DNA of 19,131 nt, taken from the NCBI GenBank assembly GCA_946478775.1, contig CAMLDR010000077.1, forward strand, positions 1 to 19,131. The letters are read 5' to 3'. Below, piece by piece: positions 7,780 through 14,613 of this stretch. The DNA comes from an uncultured Flavobacteriales bacterium (GTDB taxonomy: Bacteria > Bacteroidota > Bacteroidia > Flavobacteriales > Crocinitomicaceae). The first letter of the stretch is position 1. Every line of letters begins with the position of its first letter. The position numbers and the translations under genes are program-made. Under the pieces are notes generated by a model. That model was not told where the DNA came from. It made no database searches and saw nothing but the letters and a program-made list of their open reading frames with translations.

Positions 7780-8481
7780 TTATCGAACCGGTGCTGCTTC
7801 TTGCGAAGTCACAAAATTCAAGTTATTAATATCCAGATCACGGAAAGTTTCAATCGCTTGTTTGGTGCGAACATATTCTGCTTCCATATCAGCTTTTAAG
7901 ATAAATTTCGGTTTGAAATCATCCGCTTTCAATGCTTCGCCGTTCGGACCTTTATTTCCGCTTTCTCTCTCGTATTCTTCTTTACCATAATCGAGCATCC
8001 GGTTTTTGGAAAAATAGATCCAATCCTTTAACTCATTATGTGTACTGTCTGAAGGAATTCCGGCAAACGCAGGATCTTCTCTGCGGTAGTTCTTTCTTCC
8101 TTCACCATCTAATGAAAGATACTGCTTAAGTTCACGCATCGAGCAGCCAAAACTTCCCGACATATAGGAGAAATCTTTGACTTCTTCGTTAGTTAATTGT
8201 ATCTGATACTTTTTTGCCATATCTGTAAGGATTTTGGTACGCACCACTTCACCGCCTTTTACGTCGAAGTAAATACGACCACCCTTATCAACACTCACCA
8301 AAACCGCTGTTTTCGGTGGAATTTCTTTATCCCCAATTGAGGATGGAATAGAAATGTCAACAGGTTCATCCGTACGGAAATTAGCAGCAAGCATGAAAAA
8401 TGTAACCAGTAGGAACGCCAAGTCTACCATCGGCGTCATGTCGATGCTTGGTGATCCTTTGGGCTTGCTAATTTCTGCCAT
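7780..8481 (-). CDS. exbD: ExbD-family proton-channel subunit (first of two)
   Basis: A 233-residue ExbD/TolR-family protein. A short cytoplasmic start (MAEISKPKGS) leads to SIDMTPMVDLAFLLVTFFML (12-31), with D20 the conserved proton-pathway aspartate. The periplasmic part is long and contains an insertion with LKQYLSLDGEGRKNYRREDP (about 118-137) and a stretch to about 190 that the second ExbD lacks. It ends YVRTKQAIETFRDLDINNLN, the family's C-terminal motif region. It lies 31 bases downstream of exbB. With two different ExbD chains, an ExbB pentamer could hold a hetero-dimer (inference). Confidence 0.93.
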   Translation of the reverse strand: MAEISKPKGSPSIDMTPMVDLAFLLVTFFMLAANFRTDEPVDISIPSSIGDKEIPPKTAVLVSVDKGGRIYFDVKGGEVVRTKILTDMAKKYQIQLTNEEVKDFSYMSGSFGCSMRELKQYLSLDGEGRKNYRREDPAFAGIPSDSTHNELKDWIYFSKNRMLDYGKEEYERESGNKGPNGEALKADDFKPKFILKADMEAEYVRTKQAIETFRDLDINNLNFVTSQEAAPVR

Positions 8482-8512
8482 TCCTTTTAGTATTTATACC
8501 GTTTAACGGATA

Positions 8513-9313
8513 TTAGTTATTTGCGTTGAAGTTTTGAACGATAGCAAATCCAGCCTCATCCATTGCATGTGTCATTTGATCAATCTTCGTAGTGAAGAAG
8601 TTGTACATTACCGTTGCAACGGTTGATGCGAAGATACCTAAGAACGTATTGATCAAGGCCTCGGAGATACCTACGGAAAGTTTTGCCGTATCCGGAGTAC
8701 CTGCACCCATCGCCTGGAAGGATTTGATCATCCCCAATACCGTTCCGATCAAACCGATCAATGTACCAACAGATACACAAGTGGAAATGATCACCAAGTT
8801 TTTGGACATCATTGGAAGTTCCAAAGAAATTGCTTCGTCGATCTCCGCTTTCAAAATTTCTGATTTTTGCTCTTTATCTAAAGTCGGGTCTTTTTGAACG
8901 GACTCGTACTTCTCCAATCCTGCACGGATTACATTAGCTAATGAACCTTTTTGTTTGTCACACTCTTCGATTGCACCCTGAATGTCATTGGAATTCAATA
9001 ACTCCTTAACGTTCTCAACGAATTGGTTGATGTTTCCACGACCTTTAGTCTTGGAAATACTGATGAAACGCTCAACAGAGAAAATAATTACGATAATGTT
9101 TACCGCCATTAGGAAAGGTACGATGATACCACCTTTATAAATAGTTCCAAGAGTATTTCCATCAATTGGATGCTCGTTTGGATCTCCGTTAACGAAGTTT
9201 GACGGATCTCCTAAAATGAAATAATAAATCAGAAATCCAATCCCTAATGCAATTGCAATAGATAATGCGGCAACTAATGATGAAAAACCGCCTCCTGTTT
9301 TTGTCTTGCTCAT
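8513..9313 (-). CDS. exbB: ExbB/TolQ/MotA-family proton-channel protein
   Basis: Pentamer-forming inner-membrane part of the Ton motor. The 266-residue protein has hydrophobic segments at about 14-34, 62-80, 172-198 and 215-240. The first is an extra N-terminal helix compared with the three-helix core of E. coli ExbB. The conserved MotA/TolQ/ExbB region includes ISTCVSVGTLIGLIGTVLGM (176-195) and SVGISEALINTFLGIFASTV (213-232). It is the first gene of the cluster, with a TAnnTTTG element 39 bases upstream of its ATG, and so probably sets expression of the two exbD genes and tonB. Confidence 0.94.
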   Translation of the reverse strand: MSKTKTGGGFSSLVAALSIAIALGIGFLIYYFILGDPSNFVNGDPNEHPIDGNTLGTIYKGGIIVPFLMAVNIIVIIFSVERFISISKTKGRGNINQFVENVKELLNSNDIQGAIEECDKQKGSLANVIRAGLEKYESVQKDPTLDKEQKSEILKAEIDEAISLELPMMSKNLVIISTCVSVGTLIGLIGTVLGMIKSFQAMGAGTPDTAKLSVGISEALINTFLGIFASTVATVMYNFFTTKIDQMTHAMDEAGFAIVQNFNANN

Positions 9314-9352
9314 AATTTAGTCTTTATTGAAACTTTTTACATGTTTAAGCCT

Positions 9353-9360
9353 CAAACATA
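9353..9360 (-). promoter_or_regulatory. -7 element of the exbB operon
   Basis: On the minus strand TATGTTTG (9360-9353) fits the Bacteroidota TAnnTTTG consensus and predicts a leader of about 35 bases before the exbB ATG at 9313. A good -33 box is not seen, so it may be activator-dependent or only moderately strong. Confidence 0.5.
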
Positions 9361-9650
9361 CTAAAAAGGTTTTAATTAGTTTCTATCCTTTTAGTGAAAT
9401 GAGTTGCCTTTTTTATCAAAATGGTTCAAAACACGTTTTAAGTATCTGAATTATCAATTGAACGAAAGAAATGATTGATTTTGTGGAATGTTACGCTAAA
9501 ATTAAATCAACATGAACGCAAAATGAATATTCTTCCTTCAGCCTCCCGTACAAATAAGAACATCTTTGGTTCATTTTTATTCTTTATGCTGCATAAATTA
9601 GGCGCTCTTATATAGAATCTGCGTCATTCGTACCAAAGAAATTCGCGGGT

Positions 9651-9684
9651 TTTGCAACCGTCCTGAATGAGTGTTGTATATTTG
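9651..9684 (+). promoter_or_regulatory. Bacteroidota-type promoter of paaZ
   Basis: TTTG (9651-9654), 22 bases, TATATTTG (9677-9684) matches TTTG / TAnnTTTG. The -7 box ends 2 bases before the ATG at 9687, so transcription would start at or just after that codon. The translation start is therefore more likely the second ATG at 9711. Confidence 0.68.
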
Positions 9685-9710
9685 AAATGAAATTTTCAGA
9701 TCAAACAAAA

Positions 9711-11786
9711 ATGATACAGGTAAAGAATTATATATGTGGTCAATGGGTGGCCGGTGAAGGCGAAGAGCAAAAAATTTACAACGCCATTACCGGTGACCAG
9801 ATCGGTGCTGTTTCCAGTGCAGGGCTGGACTACGAAGCAGTATTGAATTACGGAAGAACTGTTGGAGGAACTGTTTTACGCAAAATGACTTTCCAGGAAC
9901 GCGGACGGATGTTGAAAGCATTGGCCCTTTTCTTAATGGAGCGCAAAAATGCCTACTACCAGGTTTCTGCCTGGACAGGTGCTACCAAAGTGGATTCCTG
10001 GATCGATATTGAAGGTGGAATTGGGAATTTGTTCGCAAACGCTTCTTTGAGAAGACAATTTCCGGATTTGCCTTATTACGTAGATGGAAATGCTGCACCC
10101 ATGTCGAAGAACGGAACCTTTATCGGACATCACATCCTGGTTCCCAAGCAAGGAGTTGCGGTTCACATCAATGCCTTTAACTTCCCGATTTGGGGAATGC
10201 TGGAAAAAATTGCTGTGAACCTCATGGCGGGTGTCCCTGCTGTTGTAAAACCATCTGAATTCACCAGTTACCTGACAGAAGTCATGGTCAAGGATATCAT
10301 TGATTCAAAGATTTTGCCGGAAGGAGCCTTGCAGTTGGTTTCCGGATTCGGGCGCGGGATCATTGAGCATGTGACCAGTCAGGACGTGGTTACGTTTACG
10401 GGTAGTGCTTTTACAGGAAGAAAGTTAAAAGCGCATCCGCGTTTGATCGAAGAATCGGTGCCCTTTAATCTGGAAGCAGATTCATTGAATGCCATGGTTT
10501 TAGGACAAAAAGCTGCTCCCGGAACAGAAGAGTTCGATATTTTCGTGAAAGAGGTAACGAAGGAAATTACGATCAAAGCAGGTCAGAAATGTACAGCCGT
10601 TCGTCGTATTTTGGTTCCTGAAAATTTCATTGAAGAAGTACAAAAAGGAGTGGCTGCCCGTTTGGCATCAACAACAATCGGTGATCCGAAAGTAGAAGGT
10701 GTGCGCATGGGTGCGTTGATTAACAGAACGCAGGTGGACCGCGTTCGTGAAAATGTAGAATTGCTGGCCAAATCACAACAGATCGTTTACGGGAACATGG
10801 ACGTGTTTGATGTAGTTGGTGCAGATAAAGATAAAGGAGCGTTCTTTTCTCCGATTTTATTCCTGAACGATTCGCCGTTCGACAAGCAGGATGTACATAA
10901 TGTAGAAGCTTTCGGACCGGTTTCAACCATCATGCCTTACAAAGATTTGGACGCGGCGATTGAACTGACCAAATTAGGAAAAGGTTCATTGGTAACTTCT
11001 ATTATTACTGCTGATGATAAAGAAGCACGTGAATTTGTAGTGGAAGCAGCGTCTGTAAACGGACGGATTTTAGTTCTGAATAAAGATTGTGCGAAAGAAA
11101 GCACAGGTCACGGTTCCCCAATGCCATTGCTAACACACGGTGGACCGGGAAGAGCAGGAGGCGGAGAAGAAATGGGAGGAAAGCGCGGTGTCATGCATTA
11201 CATGCAGAGGACAGCAATCCAGGGTCACCCTACAACGATTACGGAGATTACCCAGCAGTTCCAGCAGGGCGCGAAAGGGAAGATCGGTTCTATTCATCCC
11301 TTCAAAAAACATTACGAGGAATTGGAAGTAGGAGATCAGTTGATCACGGAAAGCCGCTTGATTACAGCTGAAGATATCGATGCCTTTGCAGCTCTGAGCG
11401 GGGATAACTTCTATGCGCACAAAAGAGAAACGAATTTTGCAGGCACCATGTTCGATGAGCAGGTTGCTCACGGATACCTGATCATGAGTATCTCGGCTGG
11501 ATTGTTTGTGGACAGTTATGAAATCAACCCGGTGCTTTTGAACTATGGAATTGACGAACTGCGTTTCACCAAACCGGTCTATGCCGGAGCTAAGATCCAT
11601 ATCCGGTTTACCTGTAAGGAAAAAATCAGTACCGATGTTACTCCGAATGACGAAGATCCAAAAACATTGATTCAGCGCGGAGTTGTAAAATGGCTGGTTG
11701 AAATGCTGGATGATACGGATGAGCCGTTAGTAGGAATAGCAACAATCCTGACGATGGTGAAACGTTTAGATCAATCAATCAATTAA
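9711..11786 (+). CDS. paaZ: PaaZ: oxepin-CoA hydrolase / 3-oxo-5,6-dehydrosuberyl-CoA semialdehyde dehydrogenase
   Basis: Bifunctional cytosolic enzyme of aerobic phenylacetyl-CoA breakdown: a MaoC-type hydratase domain opens oxepin-CoA and an aldehyde-dehydrogenase domain oxidises the resulting semialdehyde. Residues below are numbered from the alternative ATG at 9687 (699 residues; 691 from 9711). The dehydrogenase domain spans about 10-525, with the catalytic Glu in NLEADSLN (E263) and catalytic Cys in AGQKCTAVRR (C302). The long match to E. coli PaaZ continues through KESTGHGSPMPLLTHGGPGR (470-489). The hydratase domain (about 535-695) has the active-site motif GDNFYAH with D573 and H578. 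I prefer 9711 because the promoter leaves no room for a leader before 9687, and MIQVKNYICGQW aligns with the E. coli start. No other paa gene is in the window. A hairpin-terminator follows 18 bases after the stop. Confidence 0.95.
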   Translation: MIQVKNYICGQWVAGEGEEQKIYNAITGDQIGAVSSAGLDYEAVLNYGRTVGGTVLRKMTFQERGRMLKALALFLMERKNAYYQVSAWTGATKVDSWIDIEGGIGNLFANASLRRQFPDLPYYVDGNAAPMSKNGTFIGHHILVPKQGVAVHINAFNFPIWGMLEKIAVNLMAGVPAVVKPSEFTSYLTEVMVKDIIDSKILPEGALQLVSGFGRGIIEHVTSQDVVTFTGSAFTGRKLKAHPRLIEESVPFNLEADSLNAMVLGQKAAPGTEEFDIFVKEVTKEITIKAGQKCTAVRRILVPENFIEEVQKGVAARLASTTIGDPKVEGVRMGALINRTQVDRVRENVELLAKSQQIVYGNMDVFDVVGADKDKGAFFSPILFLNDSPFDKQDVHNVEAFGPVSTIMPYKDLDAAIELTKLGKGSLVTSIITADDKEAREFVVEAASVNGRILVLNKDCAKESTGHGSPMPLLTHGGPGRAGGGEEMGGKRGVMHYMQRTAIQGHPTTITEITQQFQQGAKGKIGSIHPFKKHYEELEVGDQLITESRLITAEDIDAFAALSGDNFYAHKRETNFAGTMFDEQVAHGYLIMSISAGLFVDSYEINPVLLNYGIDELRFTKPVYAGAKIHIRFTCKEKISTDVTPNDEDPKTLIQRGVVKWLVEMLDDTDEPLVGIATILTMVKRLDQSIN

Positions 11787-11804
11787 TAAAAATATATTTC
11801 ATTA

Positions 11805-11839
11805 TGCAGGGACGTGATGATTCGCGTACCTGTATTTTT
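11805..11839 (+). terminator. paaZ terminator formed by a REP-like hairpin
   Basis: T11805-A11817 pairs with T11822-A11834: 12 of 13 positions pair (two G-U, one mismatch) around a TGAT loop, followed by TTTTT (11835-11839). The stem GGGACGTGA-TGAT-TCGCG closely resembles the REP palindrome at 13587, so this seems to be a diverged REP copy that now also ends paaZ transcription. Confidence 0.72.
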
Positions 11840-11870
11840 ATAATCGCCTACAGATTGCTACCTTTCGCAT

Positions 11871-13001
11871 ATGAAAACCAGTTTTATCCTTTTATTTCTG
11901 ATCCTCCATTCGGTCACTTTCGGTCAATCCGCGAGAAAACTGAACCGGCAGTTGCGTGCACAATTCCTGATTGAGCAGCAAAAACAGGATTCCGCTTTTG
12001 CGCTTTTCACGCAGACCAAGCGCGAATTTGATTCTATCAAAAGGGTAACAAATGAACGGATGGATTTGTTGTCCAATGAAGAAAAACGTGCATTGAAATC
12101 GGTTGAAAAAACTGCTGAATTAAGCAGTCAATTAAAAGAATTGGGAATTGATCCGTATACGATCATCCCGAATGATAACCCGAAGAGTACTCAGTTTCCC
12201 AGGTATCGGGAATTCATCCGGCCGGTTAAGGAAATCATGAGGACGGATGTGCAATTTGATAAGGTATCGAATCGATTGTACCTGGATATGATGAAGCGAA
12301 AAGAGCAAAATGTCCAGTTAGCACAAAAAGTGAAGGAATACCGGGATCACGCGAAAATCAATTCCATTAGCCAGGAAGATTTGGAATTTAACAAGGAAAA
12401 GCTGTTTGCATTTTTCCCAAAATTGGATTCTTTGTCAGCGTATTATAAAGCCGTAACACAGGAGTTCAAAGTCAAAGAGTCCAAATTGGAAAGTAAACTG
12501 GAGGTATTACGGAAAAATTACTTGGAAAAAGGCCCGCGTGGATTCCCGGAAGGGTATCGAAAGGTCTTCTACGACGCATTTCCCCCGCCGGCTTCAGAAA
12601 CGAAGGAGGGAGCACTTAGAGACATTCATTCCGAATTGGTATACGATGAAGTTGTAGCTAAGGATCCCGAACCGGAAATCTATGAGTATCCGGGTGAATT
12701 GGCCGTTTTTCCCGGAGGGCAGGATTCATTGAGAACTTTTATTTCCAAAAACCTGCGTTATCCTGAAAAATTCAAAGAGGCTGCATTGGAAGGTAGGGTG
12801 TGGTTGAGATTTGTTGTTTCTGAAAAAGGAGAAATTTCCGGAATTGAAGTTGTGAAAGCACTTACTGACTGCACTGAATGTAGTGATGAAGCCATTCGAA
12901 TGGTCAAATTAATGCCCAACTGGATTCCCGCGGAAGTGAATGGTAAGCCTGTTAAATCATATGGGAAGTTGATTGTTCAGTTTAAATTGCAGCCAGAGTA
13001 G
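11871..13001 (+). CDS. secreted coiled-coil protein with a C-terminal TonB domain
   Basis: A 376-residue protein. It begins with a signal peptide (MKTSFILLFLILHSVTFG, then QS) instead of the TonB membrane anchor plus ERNE..EYGAY segment seen in the other two TonB proteins here. Residues about 20-220 are highly charged and helical, with probable coiled coils (about 35-95 and 135-215). A Pro-rich link leads to a TonB C-terminal domain at about 278-374: FPGGQDSLRTFISKNLRYPE, then LMPNWIPAEVNGKPVKSYGK. C334 and C337 form a CxxC pair. If the signal is cleaved, the protein would be free in the periplasm and could not draw energy directly from ExbB/ExbD; it may bind receptor TonB boxes or peptidoglycan. 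If uncleaved, the N-terminus would be the anchor. It stands alone between two REP elements. Confidence 0.85.
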   Translation: MKTSFILLFLILHSVTFGQSARKLNRQLRAQFLIEQQKQDSAFALFTQTKREFDSIKRVTNERMDLLSNEEKRALKSVEKTAELSSQLKELGIDPYTIIPNDNPKSTQFPRYREFIRPVKEIMRTDVQFDKVSNRLYLDMMKRKEQNVQLAQKVKEYRDHAKINSISQEDLEFNKEKLFAFFPKLDSLSAYYKAVTQEFKVKESKLESKLEVLRKNYLEKGPRGFPEGYRKVFYDAFPPPASETKEGALRDIHSELVYDEVVAKDPEPEIYEYPGELAVFPGGQDSLRTFISKNLRYPEKFKEAALEGRVWLRFVVSEKGEISGIEVVKALTDCTECSDEAIRMVKLMPNWIPAEVNGKPVKSYGKLIVQFKLQPE

Positions 13002-13067
13002 AAAATTACGAACTGATCTTCTTTTCTGAAAAGATGTTTTTTCTTAAATTAAATAAGAAAGAGCAGG

Positions 13068-13586
13068 ATGCTGAAATATAAAAATGATTCCTTAAGAGCC
13101 AAATGGTGGGATTATTCTGATTCCGGAACCTATTTCATTACGATTTGTACGAAAGACAAAAAACCATTCTTCGGTAAAATCCTGGATGGCGAAATTAAAT
13201 TAAGCAGGGTCGGTGAGATTGTCTATGAAGAGTGGCTTAGAACATTCGAATTAAGACCCAGGATGAAGCTGGAGCGGCATAATTTTATCATTATGCCGGA
13301 TCATTTTCATGCGATGCTTACAATTGGTTCCACCCCATTCAATGGGAAAGATGGTTGTTTTGATAATTATGGAAATTTCACGAACAATCAATTTAAACCG
13401 CAAGCGAATAATTTGGCATCCATTGTCAGGGGATTTAAGGCTGCAGTTACCATGAAATGTAAATTGGAAGGTCTGCCATTTTGTTGGCAATCCAGGTATT
13501 ATGATTTGATTATCAAAACACAAGAACAATTTGAGAATGTTCAGAAATACATTTTGGAGAATCCTTCCAAACAGAAGTCCGGGTAG
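13068..13586 (+). CDS. REP-associated tyrosine transposase (RAYT, Y1/HUH family)
   Basis: Single-strand-specific HUH endonuclease related to IS200/IS605 transposases but domesticated: RAYTs act on nearby REP palindromes and are not themselves flanked by insertion-sequence ends. The 172-residue product has the usual RAYT opening (WWDYSDSGTYFITICTKDKK, 13-32), the HUH motif MPDHFHAML (76-84; H79, H81), and NLASIVRGFKAAVT (115-128). It ends with the RAYT signature WQSRYYDLII...YILENP, where Y161 is the probable nucleophilic tyrosine. Length is normal and no disruption is seen, so it may be active. The TAG stop belongs to the first of two adjacent GTAG tetranucleotides that lead straight into a REP hairpin, and further REP-derived repeats follow. 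An AGAAAGAGCAGG purine stretch precedes the ATG. Confidence 0.92.
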   Translation: MLKYKNDSLRAKWWDYSDSGTYFITICTKDKKPFFGKILDGEIKLSRVGEIVYEEWLRTFELRPRMKLERHNFIIMPDHFHAMLTIGSTPFNGKDGCFDNYGNFTNNQFKPQANNLASIVRGFKAAVTMKCKLEGLPFCWQSRYYDLIIKTQEQFENVQKYILENPSKQKSG

Positions 13587-13614
13587 GTAGGGACGCGAGG
13601 CATCGGGTCCCTAC
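13587..13614 (+). repeat. REP palindrome directly after the RAYT stop codon
   Basis: GTAGGGAC (13587-13594) pairs perfectly with GTCCCTAC (13607-13614). Inside, CG (13596-13597) can pair with CG (13604-13605) across one G-G mismatch, leaving an AGGCAT loop. GTAG occurs both at the foot of the stem and immediately before it (13583-13586); a 5' GTAG is the known recognition tetranucleotide of REP/RAYT pairs. Confidence 0.85.
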
Positions 13615-13638
13615 TGTTTGAATGAATGTTGATAATTT

Positions 13639-13656
13639 GAGGCATCGCGTCCCCAC
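13639..13656 (+). repeat. half REP element
   Basis: GAGGCATCGCGTCCCCAC matches the right half of the first REP (13597-13614) with two differences in 18 bases. The left half, which would read GTAGGGACGC, is missing and replaced by unrelated AT-rich sequence, so no stem can form. Confidence 0.75.
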
Positions 13657-13771
13657 AATTTGAAGCAGTGTTCCACAATGAAAGAGTGTCCCACAATAAA
13701 GCAGTATTCCCAAAATTGAAGCAATGTTCCCACAGTTTTATGGAGTGTTCCCTCAGTTTAAAAAAACAGTT
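13650..13771 (+). repeat. degenerate tandem repeat of about 20 bases next to the REPs
   Basis: Six diverged units start with TCC(C) at 13650, 13672, 13689, 13708, 13728 and 13749, spaced 22, 17, 19, 20 and 21 bases. The rough consensus is TCCCACAATTGAAGCAGTGT. The 3' tail of the intact REP (TCCCTACTGTTTGAATGAAT at 13608) fits the same pattern, so the array looks like repeated copies of the REP's right edge and its flank. No coding function is apparent. Confidence 0.65.
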
Positions 13772-13823
13772 TGGAGAAATGTAGCCCCAATCCCCAAAGA
13801 ATAATAGTGTTTTATGATTGGTT

Positions 13824-14585
13824 TTACCGCAGCAAAAACTCCAATACCGTATTCATAAATTCTTCCGGCTGTTCGGCATGGACCCAATGCCCTGCATTTT
13901 CAATAGTAACCAAAGAAGAATCCGGGAATTGGTTCTCAATATCCGAAATGTCTTCATCGAGAATGTATTTGGAAAGTCCGCCGCGAATGAAGAGTGTTTG
14001 GACCAATACTTCCTGCTCAGGCAATGCTTTCAGGATGTTTGGCATTTCTTTTTCGAGCACTTTCACATTCATGCGCCAGGCCAGTTTTCCTTTTTCAATC
14101 CAGTAAAGGTTCTTCATGAGAAATTGCCTGGTTCCGCTTTCAGGAACAAAAGGAAGCAGGATTTCTTCAGCAGCAGAGCGTGAATCCATTGCAGTTGCAT
14201 TCAAGGCATCAATTCCTTTTAAAATTTGCTGATGATGTGGCGGATAGCCCTTCATTCCCATGTCGACAACGATCATTTTCTCAATCGTGTCCGGATAAAG
14301 CTGTGCGTAACGCATCACCGTTTTTCCACCCATTGAATGACCCAGTAAATGGACTTTTTCCAAGCCCAGGTCGGTAATTAATTCGTGAAGGTCTTCTGCA
14401 AGAATGTTGTAGTCAAATTCATCACTCCAGTCTGTATGACCGTGATTGCGCTGATCGACCAAAATAACCTGGAAATAATCTGAGAAACGCTTGGCATGAG
14501 TCTGCCAGTTGTCCGAAGAACCAAAAAGTCCGTGAAGGATGATCAACGGTTTTCCTTCTCCGATAATGCGATGCTGCAGTTTCAT
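13824..14585 (-). CDS. alpha/beta hydrolase, YbfF-like esterase
   Basis: A 253-residue cytosolic alpha/beta-hydrolase with no signal peptide. Visible features are the oxyanion segment LHGLFGSSDNW (17-27), VDQRNHGHTDW (43-53), the nucleophile elbow GHSMGG (82-87; S84) and AGHWVHAEQP (231-240; H233). The acid is probably D108 in IVVDMG, the place used by E. coli YbfF (Asp113 as I recall), because the usual position after strand 7 reads GGLSKYI and offers no Asp in register. YbfF-type enzymes hydrolyse short acyl esters and acyl-CoA; the natural substrate is unknown. It lies 28 bases behind the metal-binding lipoprotein gene and may be co-transcribed with it, although a TAGTTTTG box lies 4 bases before its ATG. 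Confidence 0.88.
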   Translation of the reverse strand: MKLQHRIIGEGKPLIILHGLFGSSDNWQTHAKRFSDYFQVILVDQRNHGHTDWSDEFDYNILAEDLHELITDLGLEKVHLLGHSMGGKTVMRYAQLYPDTIEKMIVVDMGMKGYPPHHQQILKGIDALNATAMDSRSAAEEILLPFVPESGTRQFLMKNLYWIEKGKLAWRMNVKVLEKEMPNILKALPEQEVLVQTLFIRGGLSKYILDEDISDIENQFPDSSLVTIENAGHWVHAEQPEEFMNTVLEFLLR

Positions 14586-14613
14586 ACTACAAAACTACAA
14601 ATCCACTTTGTTT

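Larger units (their letters stand above)
9314..9686. other. 373-base divergent regulatory region between exbB and paaZ
   Basis: AT-rich, with the exbB -7 element near its left end and the paaZ promoter at its right end. Between about 9365 and 9645 I see no gene, no RNA and no strong hairpin. The longest short frame (ATG near 9523, 30 codons) has no coding character. Confidence 0.6.

Noticed and set aside
9523..9615. 30-codon frame in the exbB-paaZ spacer
   Set aside because: Too short, no ribosome-binding or promoter context, no recognisable composition; expected by chance in AT-rich DNA.
11859..11866. TACCTTTC as a promoter -7 box for the TonB-domain gene
   Set aside because: One base off consensus, lacks a good -33 TTTG, and would make the mRNA almost leaderless (ATG at 11871).
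13016..13043. TCTTTT-CTG-AAAAGA followed by T residues as a terminator after the TonB-domain gene
   Set aside because: The stem is only 6 pairs, nearly all A-T, and unlikely to be stable enough.
13513..13713. Minus-strand open frame giving a Cys-rich, repetitive 66-residue peptide
   Set aside because: It is a reading of the REP elements and tandem repeat, overlaps the RAYT 3' end, and its repetitiveness comes from the DNA repeat.
14590..14597. TAGTTTTG (minus strand) as a promoter for the hydrolase
   Set aside because: It matches TAnnTTTG but ends 4 bases before the ATG, giving no leader, and no -33 box is seen; co-transcription from the upstream lipoprotein gene is as likely.
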